This document shows, piece after piece, positions 53,652-63,890 of a stretch of 64,000 nucleotides of DNA. Position numbers and translations under genes: made by a program. Each line of letters opens with the position of its first letter. Position 1 is the stretch's first letter. The notes beneath the pieces were generated by a model. The model was not told where the DNA came from. It did no database searches and saw only the letters and a program-made list of their open reading frames with translations. The DNA is from Clostridium mediterraneense (GTDB lineage: Bacteria > Bacillota > Clostridia > Clostridiales > Clostridiaceae): NCBI RefSeq assembly GCF_900091705.1, contig NZ_LT594785.1, forward strand, positions 311,640 to 375,639. Direction: 5' to 3'.

Positions 53652-53879
53652 TTAGAATAATCCTTCTTTATGATCATCGATTAATTCAAGAATTTTATCT
53701 TTACATCTCATACCTCTGCATGAACCTGTACCAGCTCCTGTTGCTTCTTGAATTTTTTCAAATGTATCAGCGCCATTTTTTATAGCATCTTTAATTGTTT
53801 TTCTTGAAACTGCTTTACATATACAAACTTTAGTTATTTTATCAAGAACTTCTTGATTTAAATTGTTATCAGTACTCAT
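53652..53879 (-). CDS. BFD-like [2Fe-2S]-binding protein
   Basis: 75 residues. Four cysteines, Cys19, Cys21, Cys54 and Cys59 (VCICK and GSCRGMRC), give the CXC...CX4C cluster motif of bacterioferritin-associated ferredoxin-like domains. They bind a [2Fe-2S] cluster and pass electrons. No bacterioferritin gene is adjacent; similar small proteins occur as domains of amino-acid oxidoreductases. AGGAGG lies 8 nt before the ATG on the - strand. Confidence 0.88.
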   Translation of the reverse strand: MSTDNNLNQEVLDKITKVCICKAVSRKTIKDAIKNGADTFEKIQEATGAGTGSCRGMRCKDKILELIDDHKEGLF

Positions 53880-54071
53880 ATATTAGTCCTCCTGAACTTT
53901 CTTGTGAATTATTTATAATTATCAAACTTATGAATTGCTTATTAATGTCAAAATTGGATGAAACATGTTGGTTACATATTTCTATTCAATTATCCCATAG
54001 CAAATAAATATAGTCAATAAAAATTATTAATTAATATAATTTATTAAGTATCTTAAATACTTATTTTAAAA

Positions 54072-55016
54072 TTAATGTTTAAATAATGCTTTATATCCTA
54101 ATATTATGAAATTTATAGTTACATAAAGAACAACTATTGAACAAATAATAAGCTCTATATTAGAAATTACTTTAAATAAATTAGAGTACCATATACTATA
54201 CTTAGAAACATATATATTAGTTTTCCACATAGCAATTACACTTATTGCAAGTGGAAAAGTAAAAGCAGCACATCCAGGCATAAATCCCATTTTATAAAAT
54301 TTAGGTAATTCTATGTAGATTAAAATAACATTTAATATTGATGTTATTATAAGAAATAGAAGAATTAAAATATTTGGATTAGCTGAAGTTGTATAATAAG
54401 AAGCTAATACAAGACTTGATGCAGCAGGTAAAATTCCCATTGTTGCACAATCACATACCTCAATTTTAGGTTTATAAAAGTAAATTCTATATATAAGTAT
54501 TGGATAAAATGGTATATATAGAATTAATGCTATATATGTCAAAAATTCAGCTATATGAGGGAATCCCATTCCAAGACTTCCAGCACTAGCAGTACAATAT
54601 CCAACAAGGACAACATTCCAAGATGGTAAAATTGATTTAAATTTAAAATTCTTAAGTCTTAAAGTAAAGAATAAGAAAAATATTGAAAAATGAATTATGA
54701 TACTTATAATCCAAAGTATTCTAGCAAAAGGTTTATTATAAGGTAAAAGATAAACACAAAAGCTCATTAAAATCATATCTATTGTTGGATAAAAGCTTCC
54801 TGCTACTGGATGGTTTAATTCTTTCCAAACTTGTTTTGGATGTAAAATTAGTTTTAGTAACATTAAAGAAAGTGCTATTAATCCAAAGATTATTCCTAGT
54901 GGTTTTAAAAAATGAATTCCATGAATATCCCAAATATTACTTATAGATATAAATCCTAAAGCTGCTCCGACGCAGGCTATTGGGAAACTCTTAAGTTTTT
55001 CATGATATTTTATCAT
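54072..55016 (-). CDS. TDT family transporter (TehA/C4-dicarboxylate type)
   Basis: 314 residues, about ten membrane helices. IACVGAALGFISISNIW, NHPVAGSFYPTIDM and GMGFPHIAEFLTYIA fit the tellurite-resistance/dicarboxylate transporter family, whose members carry malate-like acids, chloride or sulfite, or act as TehA-like channels. Substrate unknown. AAAGGAGA precedes the ATG on the - strand. Single gene. The next 200 bp toward the T-box are AT-rich without a gene. Confidence 0.82.
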   Translation of the reverse strand: MIKYHEKLKSFPIACVGAALGFISISNIWDIHGIHFLKPLGIIFGLIALSLMLLKLILHPKQVWKELNHPVAGSFYPTIDMILMSFCVYLLPYNKPFARILWIISIIIHFSIFFLFFTLRLKNFKFKSILPSWNVVLVGYCTASAGSLGMGFPHIAEFLTYIALILYIPFYPILIYRIYFYKPKIEVCDCATMGILPAASSLVLASYYTTSANPNILILLFLIITSILNVILIYIELPKFYKMGFMPGCAAFTFPLAISVIAMWKTNIYVSKYSIWYSNLFKVISNIELIICSIVVLYVTINFIILGYKALFKH

Positions 55017-55179
55017 TATTTTTCTCCTTTATAAAAATATTATGTATTTGGGTATATATATAATGTAAAATGATTTTTAAAATTAAATGAGTATAAATAT
55101 ATTATAAATTAGAGTTTTAGGGCATAATTAAAAAATAGGTTAATAATAAAATATTTTAAAGAATCAAAATAATTGTATA

Positions 55180-55490
55180 TTGATAAATTAATTTTAATGG
55201 TATAAAATATAAGGTGATTTGAATAAAAAGAAACTGTGAGTAGGAAAAGTACTTAAGATTAGCTTTTATAGAGAGTAATTGGTTGCTGGAAAATTACAAA
55301 GTCTCTTAAGGAATATCACCTAGGAGTTAGAAGCTGAAAGGCAAAACCTATTAAGCGATCTCGCTATCCAGCGTTAAAGGATAGAGTATGTATGTACTTG
55401 AATTTTAAGTATTTCTAATTTTAGAGGTGCTTTATAGCCTTAGGTGGTATAACGAGTGTAAGCTTCGTCCTGTTGGATGAGGTTTTTTTG
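55180..55490 (+). promoter_or_regulatory. T-box riboswitch of ileS, isoleucine specifier
   Basis: TTGATA (55180), 17 bp and TAAAAT (55203) form the promoter. The leader carries stem I landmarks (GAGAGTAATTGGTTGCTGG, 55270-55288), a specifier ATC at 55315-55317 within GAATATCACC, the T-box AGGTGGTATAACGAG (55442-55456) whose TGGT pairs with an ACCA tRNA end, and a terminator CTTCGTCC/GGATGAGG plus T7 (55462-55490). Uncharged tRNA-Ile should promote readthrough into ileS. The rest of the 551-bp gap has no other feature. Confidence 0.92.
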
Positions 55491-55567
55491 TTTATATAAA
55501 GTAATTTTTTAATTTATAGATTATTTTATAAATATAAAAATAGTTAAAACTGAAAGGAGCGAATTAA

Positions 55568-58500
55568 ATGTATAAAAAAGTTGAACTTACAAATGGATTT
55601 GTAGGTATGGAACAAGAAGTTGCAAAATTTTGGGAAAGCAGAAATGTAATCAAGAAAAATTTTGACTTAAATCAAGATGGAGAATATTTCACATTTTATG
55701 ATGGACCTCCAACAGCTAACGGAAAACCTCACGTAGGTCACGTTTTAACAAGAGTTATGAAAGATATAATCCCAAGATTTAAGGTTATGAAGGGATATAA
55801 AGTTATAAGAAAAGCTGGATGGGATACACATGGTCTACCAGTTGAACTTGAAATAGAAAAGAAGCTTGGAATTTCAGGTAAAGAACAAATCGAAGAATAT
55901 GGAGTAGAGAAGTTCGTTGAAGAATGTAAAAACAGCGTGTTCACATATGTGAATATGTGGGAAAAGATGACTAACCAAATTGGTTACTGGGTTGATATGG
56001 AAAATCCATATGTTACTTATCACAATCCATATATAGAATCAGTATGGTGGGCATTAAAACAAATATGGGATAAAGACTTATTATACAAAGGTCATAAAGT
56101 TATGCCTTACTGTCCAAGATGTGGTACAGGACTTTCATCACACGAAGTTTCACAAGGATACAAGGATGTTAAAGATCTTACAGCAATAGCTAAATTTAAA
56201 GTTAAGGGTGAAGAAAATAAGTATATCTTAGCTTGGACAACAACACCTTGGACATTACCTTCAAATGTAGCTTTATGTATAAATAAGGCTTACACATATA
56301 TTGAAGCTAAGGTTGGAGATGAAATATTAGTTCTCGCTAAAGATCTTGCAGGAAAAGTTCTTGGGGAAGATTATGAAATCATAAGAGAATTCCAAGGTTC
56401 AGAACTTTTAGGAACAGAATATGAACAATTATTACCATTCCACAAACCAGAAGGAAAAGCTTTTGTTGTTGTACATGGTGATTATGTAACATTATCAGAT
56501 GGTACAGGGGTAGTTCATATAGCTCCAGCATATGGTGAAGACGATAATTTAATCGGAAAACAAAATGGATTAGCATTTATTAACTTAGTTGATGGTAAGG
56601 GTGAATTCACAGAAGAAGTTACTCCTTGGGCTGGAATGAATGTTAAGAAATGTGATCAAAAGATTTGTGATTACTTAGAAGAAAGAAATCAATTATTCAA
56701 AGCTGAAAAGCACATGCACTCATATCCACATTGTTGGAGATGTGATACACCACTTCTTTACTATCCAAGAGAAAGTTGGTTTATTGCAATGAGTACTTTA
56801 AGAGATAATCTTTTAAAGAACAATGATAAAATAAACTGGTATCCAGATAACATTAGAACAGGTAGATTTGGTAAATTCTTAGAAAATGTTATTGACTGGG
56901 GTATCTCAAGAGATAGATATTGGGGAACACCTCTTCCAATATGGGAATGTGAATGTGGTCACAGAGAATGTATCGGAAGTATTGAAGAATTAAAGGCTAA
57001 AGGAATTAATGTTCCAGATGATATAGAATTACACAAACCATACATTGATAATGTTCACTTAAATTGTGAAAAGTGTGGAAAAGAAATGGAAAGAGTTAAA
57101 GAAGTTATTGACTGTTGGTTCGATTCAGGATCAATGCCATTTGCTCAACATCACTATCCATTTGAAAATAAAGAATTATTCGAAGCTAACTACCCAGCTC
57201 AATTTATTTCAGAAGCTGTTGACCAAACAAGAGGATGGTTCTATACACAAGTAGCTATATCAACTGCTTTATTTGATAGAAACCCATTTGAAAACTGTAT
57301 AGTTTTAGGTCACGTTCTTGATAAGAAGGGACTTAAGATGTCAAAATCTAAGGGTAATGTTGTAGATCCATTTGATGTATTAAACTCACAAGGTGCAGAT
57401 GCAACAAGATGGCATTTCTACACAGCTAGTGCTCCATGGCTTCCAACAAGATTCTCAATAGATGATGTTGCAGAAGCTCAAAGAAAGTTCTTAAGTACAC
57501 TTTGGAATGTTTACTCATTCTATGTTTTATATGCAGATATAGATAAGTTCAATCCATTAGAATACAAGGACTTTGTTTCAGAAAATGTTATGGATAAATG
57601 GATAATGTCTAAGCTTAATACATTAATTAAAGATGTTGAAGCAGGACTTGATTCATATGATATAACAAATTCAGCTCTTAAGATTGAAGAATTTACAGAT
57701 GAATTATCAAACTGGTATGTAAGAAGAAATAGAGCTAGATATTGGGCAGAAAACTTAACTGATGATAAGATAGGTGCTTATGTAACATTATATAGAGTAC
57801 TTGTAACACTTGCTAAGGTTGCAGCTCCATTTGTACCATTTATTACAGAAGAAATCTACCAAAACTTAGTTGTAGGATTAGATAAGAATGCAGAAGAAAG
57901 TATCCACTTAACTAAATGGCCTGTAGTAGATGAATCAGCTATAAATCCAGCATTAGAAGCAGAAATGGATCTTGCTTATAAGATTGTTAAGCTTGGAAGA
58001 AGTGCTAGAAATACAGCTAACATCAAGAACAGACAACCGCTTTCAGAAATGTTAATCTCAACTACTGCGCTTCCAGAATATTATGGAGAAATTATCAGAG
58101 ATGAGCTTAATATCAAGAAGGTTGAATTTGGATCAGACGTTTCTAAATACGTTAACTTTGAAATCAAACCTAACTTACCTGTTTTAGGAAGAGCTTACGG
58201 AAAGATGATTCCTGGAATAAGAAAAGAAATTGCTGCAAGAAACCAAATGGCACTTGCTCAAAAGATAGGTAACGGTGAAGTAGAAGTTATAAATGTTGAT
58301 GGAACAGAAATTGAATTAAATTCAGAAAACTTACTTGTAACAATGAGCGGTCTTGAAGGATTTGGTTTTGCTGGTGAAGGTGAAGTTGGAGTAGTTCTTG
58401 ATACAACAATCACAGATGAATTAAGAGAAGAAGGTCATGTAAGAGAAATAATATCAAAGATTCAAAACATGAGAAAAGAAAGTGGATTTGAAGTTGCTGA

Positions 58501-58675
58501 TAAGATAGCTCTTTATGTGGCAGATAATGATATGTTACTTGAAGTAGTTAAGAAGTTTGAAGATCATATCAAGAAAGAAACATTAACAGTAGAAGTTATC
58601 TATGGTGCTGAAGTAAATTATGTTGAAACAGTAATAAATGGTGAAAAACTTCAAATGTTTGTTGAAAAGAAATAA
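55568..58675 (+). CDS. ileS: Isoleucyl-tRNA synthetase
   Basis: 1,035 residues. HIGH motif HVGH at 55-58 and KMSKS at 590-594 are intact; [14 protein letters not shown] marks the editing domain, and the anticodon-binding region and a beta-rich C-terminus follow. The length and [16 protein letters not shown] pattern fit the longer type (IleRS2), which in other bacteria is less sensitive to mupirocin than IleRS1; that is a family property, not shown here. AAAGGAG precedes the ATG. Controlled by the T-box leader. Confidence 0.97.
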   Translation: MYKKVELTNGFVGMEQEVAKFWESRNVIKKNFDLNQDGEYFTFYDGPPTANGKPHVGHVLTRVMKDIIPRFKVMKGYKVIRKAGWDTHGLPVELEIEKKLGISGKEQIEEYGVEKFVEECKNSVFTYVNMWEKMTNQIGYWVDMENPYVTYHNPYIESVWWALKQIWDKDLLYKGHKVMPYCPRCGTGLSSHEVSQGYKDVKDLTAIAKFKVKGEENKYILAWTTTPWTLPSNVALCINKAYTYIEAKVGDEILVLAKDLAGKVLGEDYEIIREFQGSELLGTEYEQLLPFHKPEGKAFVVVHGDYVTLSDGTGVVHIAPAYGEDDNLIGKQNGLAFINLVDGKGEFTEEVTPWAGMNVKKCDQKICDYLEERNQLFKAEKHMHSYPHCWRCDTPLLYYPRESWFIAMSTLRDNLLKNNDKINWYPDNIRTGRFGKFLENVIDWGISRDRYWGTPLPIWECECGHRECIGSIEELKAKGINVPDDIELHKPYIDNVHLNCEKCGKEMERVKEVIDCWFDSGSMPFAQHHYPFENKELFEANYPAQFISEAVDQTRGWFYTQVAISTALFDRNPFENCIVLGHVLDKKGLKMSKSKGNVVDPFDVLNSQGADATRWHFYTASAPWLPTRFSIDDVAEAQRKFLSTLWNVYSFYVLYADIDKFNPLEYKDFVSENVMDKWIMSKLNTLIKDVEAGLDSYDITNSALKIEEFTDELSNWYVRRNRARYWAENLTDDKIGAYVTLYRVLVTLAKVAAPFVPFITEEIYQNLVVGLDKNAEESIHLTKWPVVDESAINPALEAEMDLAYKIVKLGRSARNTANIKNRQPLSEMLISTTALPEYYGEIIRDELNIKKVEFGSDVSKYVNFEIKPNLPVLGRAYGKMIPGIRKEIAARNQMALAQKIGNGEVEVINVDGTEIELNSENLLVTMSGLEGFGFAGEGEVGVVLDTTITDELREEGHVREIISKIQNMRKESGFEVADKIALYVADNDMLLEVVKKFEDHIKKETLTVEVIYGAEVNYVETVINGEKLQMFVEKK

Positions 58676-58685
58676 GATTCATAAT

Positions 58686-58727
58686 AAAAAAGTAGTTATC
58701 TCTAAAAAAGAGATAACTCTTTTTTTG
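58686..58727 (+). terminator. Terminator of ileS
   Basis: AGTAGTTATCTCT pairs with AGAGATAACTCT, with A- and T-runs beside it. Confidence 0.9.
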
Positions 58728-58787
58728 TATAGAATTAATTGATATTAATAAAAGATAATCAGAGTTGTTACTAAAGTAGTAACTAAA

Positions 58788-58811
58788 TTGAAAACGTATT
58801 GAAAAACATTA
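58788..58811 (+). promoter_or_regulatory. Possible CcpA-type site before the LacI-family gene
   Basis: TTGAAAACGTATTGA (58788 on) matches 12 of 14 positions of TGWAANCGNTNWCA and carries a direct repeat of TTGAAAA. It lies about 110 bp before the regulator start, so self-control is conceivable. Weak evidence. Confidence 0.25.
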
Positions 58812-58908
58812 ATTTATTGAATATAATTAATGTAGTAAATAAAATGTAAAAATAGTGTTTAAGTATGGATAAATATCAGTGATAATATAGGTGGGAGATG
58901 ATAGAATA

Positions 58909-59904
58909 ATGGCGACTTCAATAAAAGATGTTGCGAAAGAAGCGGGAGTTTCTATAGCTACGGTATCAAGAGTTTTAAATGACATAGATGTTGTAAATGA
59001 AGAAACAAAAAAGAAAGTTCAAGATGCAATAAAAAAATTAGGTTATAGACCTAATATAGTTGCAAGAAGTTTAAAAACACAAAGAACTAGAACAATAGGA
59101 ATAGTTGTACCTGATATATCAAGTCAATTATATCCAGAAATAGTTAGAGGTGCTGAAGACGTTGCAAATATTTATAAATATAATGTAATGCTTTGTAATT
59201 CAGATTTTGATATTGAAAAAGAAAAAGAATATTTAAGAGTTTTAAGGGAAAAAATGGTTGATGGAATTCTTTATATGAGTTCAGCATTAGAAGACGAAAT
59301 ACTTGACTTAATAAATGAACTTGATATAAAAACAGTTCTTGTTGAAACAAGTGATAAAGAAGGAAAGCTTCCAAGTGTTAGTATAGATAATGTTAGGGCA
59401 AGCTATGATGCAACTAAATATCTTATTGAAAAGGGTAGAAAAAATATAGCTTTTATAGGAATTGAAAAAAGTGAAAAAAATGCTTTTGGAATGAGATGTG
59501 AAGGTTATGAAAAAGCTTTAACAGATAGTAATATAAAATATGATAAGGAACTTTGCTACTTCAATAATTTAAAAATTAAGAGTGGTAGAGAAGGCGTTCT
59601 TGAATTATTAGATAGAGGACAAAAATTTGATGCTATAGTTTGTGCGTCAGATGAAATAGCAGTAGGGGCAATAAATACTTTAAGAGAAAAAGGTATTAGA
59701 GTTCCAGAAGATGTTTCAGTTATTGGATTTAATAATATTGAAATAGCTAAGAATTTTTACCCAAGTATAACAACAGTTGCTCAACCTATGTATGATATGG
59801 GTTCAGTTGCTATGAGAATGCTCATAAAACTTCTTAATAAACAAGAATTAGAAGAAGCTTATTATGAACTTCCATATGAGCTTATTGAAAGAAGCAGTTG
59901 TTAA
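58909..59904 (+). CDS. ccpA: LacI family regulator, probable CcpA
   Basis: 331 residues from ATG 58909; GGTGGGAG 11 nt upstream supports it, whereas GTG 58891 overlaps that site. An N-terminal LacI helix-turn-helix (IKDVAKEAGVSIATVSRVLN, hinge NIVARSLKTQRT) precedes a periplasmic-binding-type sugar domain (about 61-331). The sequence follows the pattern of clostridial CcpA proteins, the master regulators of carbon catabolite control. A local sugar repressor is the alternative, but no sugar gene is adjacent and the HTH/hinge and C-terminus agree with CcpA. It may bind the CG-centred sites upstream of the sugar genes near 6.9 and 12.2 kb. Confidence 0.8.
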   Translation: MATSIKDVAKEAGVSIATVSRVLNDIDVVNEETKKKVQDAIKKLGYRPNIVARSLKTQRTRTIGIVVPDISSQLYPEIVRGAEDVANIYKYNVMLCNSDFDIEKEKEYLRVLREKMVDGILYMSSALEDEILDLINELDIKTVLVETSDKEGKLPSVSIDNVRASYDATKYLIEKGRKNIAFIGIEKSEKNAFGMRCEGYEKALTDSNIKYDKELCYFNNLKIKSGREGVLELLDRGQKFDAIVCASDEIAVGAINTLREKGIRVPEDVSVIGFNNIEIAKNFYPSITTVAQPMYDMGSVAMRMLIKLLNKQELEEAYYELPYELIERSSC

Positions 59905-59921
59905 TTTAATATTTAGAAAAT

Positions 59922-59954
59922 ATGAGTTATCTCAAGATGAGATAACTCTTTTTG
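59922..59954 (+). terminator. Terminator of the LacI-family gene
   Basis: GAGTTATCTC pairs with GAGATAACTC and is followed by TTTTTG. Confidence 0.88.
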
Positions 59955-60069
59955 TTTTATGTAAATTTATTAATAAAGAAAGAATAATATGAAAATAAAC
60001 ATAATAATATCAATTAAATAAGTAATTATTTGATATTATATTTTTATAATAATCAAAAGGGGGATAAGG

Positions 60070-60771
60070 ATGAAGAATAATACATCAGCACTTGTTAATG
60101 AGTGTTTTAATGGAAAAATGAGTATACCTACTTTCTTAAAATTAGTTTTTGCTATATTCAAAGAAAATATAACTGATATAACTATAATGGCTGTAATAGT
60201 TAATGCTCCTTTTTTAATATCTAAGTTAATAGTTGAAAAGGGTGGATATTTAGAATTAATTGTTAATTTTATTGTAGTAGCTTTAAATGTAATGTTGACT
60301 GTTGGGATAATAAAACTTATAGATAGTAGATCTAAAGGAAATTATATTACTTGGAGCAAGGCTATTTTATCAATAAAAGAAAATTGGATGATACCAACAG
60401 GGGCAATTTTAGTTCAAAACTTATTAATAACTCTAGGGGCTCAATTCTTTAGTCTTTTAGGAATTATAGTTAATATTATGCTTATAGTATCAATTCCACT
60501 TGCAACTTTAGGTGGTAGAAATATAGTAACAAGTATTATAGATAGTGTTAACTTAGTTAAGATTAATTTTTTTGATGTTGCAGCTAAAATTCTTATATTA
60601 TCAGCAATACTTGGTATAGTAATGGTTGGAGTTACAACTTTATCTTCTGCTAATGCAGTTGTAGCTATGGTAGGAGCTATTGCAATGGGGATTTTATCAA
60701 CTATAGTTACTTTAGCAAGTATAGTATTATTTTATAATTTACCAGTTGCAAATAACAAAAATACTTTTTAA
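60070..60771 (+). CDS. Multi-pass membrane protein of unknown function
   Basis: 233 residues, about six membrane helices (near 40-55, 68-84, 110-135, 134-150, 168-188, 195-225). It has an N-terminal cytoplasmic stretch and no enzyme motif. The SIRSKGNYITWSKAILSIK-like loop and small Ala/Gly/Ser-rich helices resemble DUF975/glycerophosphoryl-diester-type membrane subunits, but no family is recognised with confidence. AAAGGGGGAT precedes the ATG. The next gene is also a membrane protein; they may work together, but nothing shows it. Confidence 0.65.
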   Translation: MKNNTSALVNECFNGKMSIPTFLKLVFAIFKENITDITIMAVIVNAPFLISKLIVEKGGYLELIVNFIVVALNVMLTVGIIKLIDSRSKGNYITWSKAILSIKENWMIPTGAILVQNLLITLGAQFFSLLGIIVNIMLIVSIPLATLGGRNIVTSIIDSVNLVKINFFDVAAKILILSAILGIVMVGVTTLSSANAVVAMVGAIAMGILSTIVTLASIVLFYNLPVANNKNTF

Positions 60772-60910
60772 TGAATAAGAGTTAGATAGAACTTAGACTT
60801 TTATTTCAAAAGACTCATTTTATAAGTAGTATCAACGTATATATGAATGTATGTGTTCTTCTAGTTTATATTAGAAGACTTAGCAATTATATAGAGGGTG
60901 ATAAGAGGTT

Positions 60911-61627
60911 TTGAGAAAGGAAGTTCTGAAACAAAATCTAAAAATTATTTTTATTATTGGTATATTATTTTTTTTAATCCCAATATTATCAGGAAGTCTA
61001 CTTTTTGAATCTATTTTAGTATTAACAGATTCTAATTTACTTAATTCTTTAGTAAGTATTTTATTAGGCTTAGTTATAATTTCTTTAGTAGTTTTCGTGG
61101 GTGATTTTGGGGTTTTTGTAGGTGTGGATTATTTCATCTCAAAGGTAAATAATGAAGATAAAAAAATATTAGAATGTGTAGAAAAGCTATATTTTAATAA
61201 GAAAAATTTATTATCTCATTATTTTTTAAGTTTATTATTTATAGTAATCTTTAAGCTATTATTTTCTAGTTTTAATAATTTAACTTTAAATAATAAAACA
61301 ACTTTATTTTTAGATTTAATAATTTTATTAGTATTTAGTAGTTGTTTAAATTATCTAATTATATTAGCAATATCAATGTCTAAGAATAATTATAATTTTA
61401 AAACTGCTTTAAAAGGTTTATACAGTAGGATTAAATTAAATTTTGGGAAACAATTATTAGTTACTTTCTTTATAAGTATTATTGTATTTAGTCCTTTTAT
61501 TTTATTTAAGGACATACCAGTTTTAATGGTTATAGGTTTTAGTGTTTTAAGTATGTTTATTTCATTTATAGTTTCATATATAAGTTCATTTAATATTGAT
61601 GAGAGTTTAGATGATTTTTTCATATAA
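60911..61627 (+). CDS. Multi-pass membrane protein of unknown function
   Basis: 238 residues, rich in Leu/Ile/Phe, with about six membrane helices. It starts TTG at 60911; AGAGGGTGAT lies 8 nt upstream. No conserved motif is seen. Its charged N-terminus (RKEVLKQNLK) and the repeated helical layout resemble the previous gene, though direct similarity is low. A gap of 139 bp with a weak inverted repeat (TCTTCTA/TAGAAGA, 60857-60881) separates the two. Confidence 0.65.
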   Translation: MRKEVLKQNLKIIFIIGILFFLIPILSGSLLFESILVLTDSNLLNSLVSILLGLVIISLVVFVGDFGVFVGVDYFISKVNNEDKKILECVEKLYFNKKNLLSHYFLSLLFIVIFKLLFSSFNNLTLNNKTTLFLDLIILLVFSSCLNYLIILAISMSKNNYNFKTALKGLYSRIKLNFGKQLLVTFFISIIVFSPFILFKDIPVLMVIGFSVLSMFISFIVSYISSFNIDESLDDFFI

Positions 61628-61633
61628 AGTAAA

Positions 61634-61667
61634 GAAAGAACTGTTTCGTATAGAAACAGTTTTTTTA
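61634..61667 (+). terminator. Terminator of the membrane protein gene
   Basis: AAAGAACTGTTTC pairs with GAAACAGTTTTTT. Confidence 0.85.
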
Positions 61668-61776
61668 TTTGGGAATATTATTATATAAAATATTATATTT
61701 ATGGGAATACATTGTAAAAATATAAGTAATACTTTATACTATATACTTATTGTAGATTTAACATAAGGGGGATATT

Positions 61777-63150
61777 ATGGATAAACAAAAAGAATTGGGA
61801 AACCAATCAGTGATAAAATTACTAGTACAGTATTCACTTCCAGCTATAATAGCAATGATGGTTAATTCACTATATACAACTGTTGATAGAATGTTTATAG
61901 GAAGAATACCTGGAATAGGCTCAATAGCTATGAGTGGTGTTGGAATGACTATGCCTATTACATATGTTGTAATGGGACTCGGGATGTTAATTGGTGTTGG
62001 TACAGCTGCAAGTATTTCTATAAAACTTGGAGCTCAAAAAAGAGGAGTTGCAGAAAAGTTACTTGGAAATGCTGTTACACTTACTATAATAATTAGTGCT
62101 ATAGTTACAGTTTTAGGTCTAGCTTTTTCAGGTAAGATATTATCTATGCTTGGAACAAGTGAATTAACTTTAAAATATGCTATACAATTTATAAATATAT
62201 TATTAGCAGGAACAATATTTAATGTTGCAGGGTTTGCTTTAAATCAAACTATAAGATCTGATGGAAATCCTAAAATAGCTATGGTTACTATGCTTATAGG
62301 AGCTATAACTAATATAGTATTAGATCCTATATTTATTTTTGTATTTGATCTTGGAATAGCAGGTGCTGCTTATGCAACAGTAATATCACAAGCAGTTTCA
62401 ACCATATTTATTATTCATTATTTTACAAAGGGTAAATCTAATTTAAAAATAAAAAAAGAAAACTTAAAGCTTGAGAGACCTTTAGTTTTAAAAATATTTG
62501 CTATCGGTATGGCACCTTGTGCTATGCAAATTGCAGCTAGTTTAGTTCAAGTTGTATCTAATTCAGCTTTAATTAAAAATGGTGGAGATGATGCTGTTGC
62601 AGCAATGGCTATAATATCATCTATTTCAATGATATTTTTAATGCCTATTTTTGGATTGAATCAAGGGTCTCAGCCGATAGTAGGATTTAATTATGGTGCA
62701 AAAAAATATATAAGAGTTAAACAAGCACTTTTATATCCTATAATAGTTGCAACTATTATATGTTCTATTGGAGCTGTATTAATTCAGGTTTTTCCAGAGT
62801 ATGCAATAAAATTATTTAATGATGATCCAAGTCTTATTAAAACAGGTAGTATAGGAATAAGAATTTTCCTTTCAATGTTACCTATAATAGGATTCCAAAT
62901 AATAAGTTCAAACTACTTCCAAGCTGTTGGTAAAGCTAAAGTCGCTATGTTTTTAAGTTTACTTAGACAAGTTATACTTTTAATACCATTACTTATTATC
63001 TTACCAAACTTCTGGGGACTTACAGGTGTTTGGCTTGCTGGAGCTATTGCAGATTTAGTTTCATCAATAGTTACAGGTGCATTTATAGTTAGAGAAATGA
63101 AACTTCTTCATAAACAAGAAGAGGCTGAATTAGTAGCTGATGCTATATAA
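61777..63150 (+). CDS. MATE family efflux transporter
   Basis: 457 residues, twelve membrane helices in two similar halves. PAIIAMMVNSLYTTVDRMFIGR near the start, GVGTAASISIKLGAQ and GLNQGSQPIVGFNYGA at the start of the second half fit MATE/DinF-type multidrug exporters driven by sodium or protons. The substrate cannot be read. AAGGGGG precedes the ATG. Single gene. Confidence 0.93.
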   Translation: MDKQKELGNQSVIKLLVQYSLPAIIAMMVNSLYTTVDRMFIGRIPGIGSIAMSGVGMTMPITYVVMGLGMLIGVGTAASISIKLGAQKRGVAEKLLGNAVTLTIIISAIVTVLGLAFSGKILSMLGTSELTLKYAIQFINILLAGTIFNVAGFALNQTIRSDGNPKIAMVTMLIGAITNIVLDPIFIFVFDLGIAGAAYATVISQAVSTIFIIHYFTKGKSNLKIKKENLKLERPLVLKIFAIGMAPCAMQIAASLVQVVSNSALIKNGGDDAVAAMAIISSISMIFLMPIFGLNQGSQPIVGFNYGAKKYIRVKQALLYPIIVATIICSIGAVLIQVFPEYAIKLFNDDPSLIKTGSIGIRIFLSMLPIIGFQIISSNYFQAVGKAKVAMFLSLLRQVILLIPLLIILPNFWGLTGVWLAGAIADLVSSIVTGAFIVREMKLLHKQEEAELVADAI

Positions 63151-63153
63151 AAT

Positions 63154-63189
63154 AAAAGCTTAGTCTTATTTTAAGGCTAAGCTTTTTTT
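63154..63189 (+). terminator. Terminator of the MATE gene
   Basis: AAAAGCTTAGTCTTA pairs with AAGGCTAAGCTTTT, followed by a T-run. Confidence 0.9.
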
Positions 63190-63222
63190 GTTCTAAATTA
63201 TAAGTAATTAAGAAATAAATGG

Positions 63223-63268
63223 ATAGGTATTTTATTTTTTAATTTACAAATACAATAGGTATTTTATT
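63223..63268 (+). repeat. Two 14-bp direct repeats before the SH3 gene
   Basis: ATAGGTATTTTATT occurs at 63223-63236 and 63255-63268, 32 bp apart (about three helical turns), followed by an inverted repeat, AATAAAGGT...ACCTTATT. Spacing on one face of the helix suggests a possible regulator site; it is weak evidence in such AT-rich DNA. Confidence 0.35.
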
Positions 63269-63433
63269 ATTAATAATAAAGGTAAACCTTATTTGAAAAT
63301 TTATATTAATTAATAAATATACAGTTTTTTATATATATAATATTTTTATAGACTTGTAATATAAGTATAGTTACTAATAAACTAAAATTAGAATTAGAAT
63401 AGAATTAGAAAATTAATATAGGAGAAAAAACAA

Positions 63434-63853
63434 ATGAATAATAAGATGTTATTTAAACTGATGTCTACTGTAACTGTAGCAGGAACAATTATAGCTACTA
63501 TTATTATATTACCTACTGTTCAACAAAGAAGTAATAGAATAGTACGTAATGAATTATTATTAACTCATAGAGAACCAAGTACATATAATACTGCCCATGA
63601 AAATAACTTGATTTTATATAGTAATTATCAAGAGGGTGACTTAGATGGAATAAATGTTAAAGGATATGTAAAAGAAGATATGCAATTAATGTCTAATCCA
63701 TTTAAAGGTTCCACTGTAATAGGAAATATAAAAAAAGGTAGTACAATAAATGTATTAGCAAGAATTGCTTTATGGTATAAAGTTGAATATAATGGTAATG
63801 TAGGTTATATTTTTTCAAGAAATACTGAATACAAAAACCCTGTAGATATATAA
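63434..63853 (+). CDS. Membrane-anchored SH3 domain protein
   Basis: 139 residues. A membrane helix at about 6-26 is an uncleaved anchor or signal peptide. A short spacer follows, then an SH3_3-type domain (about 75-135: KGYVKEDMQLMSNPFKGSTV, IKKGSTINVLARIALWYKVE). Bacterial SH3 domains of this type bind cell-wall peptides. No hydrolase domain is attached, so it may be an adaptor or a sensor on the cell surface. ATAGGAGAA precedes the ATG. The terminator overlaps its last codons. Confidence 0.82.
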   Translation: MNNKMLFKLMSTVTVAGTIIATIIILPTVQQRSNRIVRNELLLTHREPSTYNTAHENNLILYSNYQEGDLDGINVKGYVKEDMQLMSNPFKGSTVIGNIKKGSTINVLARIALWYKVEYNGNVGYIFSRNTEYKNPVDI

Positions 63854-63867
63854 ATCTACAGGGTTTA
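63836..63867 (+). terminator. Terminator overlapping the end of the SH3 gene
   Basis: AAACCCTGTAGAT pairs perfectly with ATCTACAGGGTTT, followed by ATTTTTG. The stop codon lies within the hairpin loop. Confidence 0.9.
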
Positions 63868-63890
63868 TTTTTGCTAAGACACTTATAATT

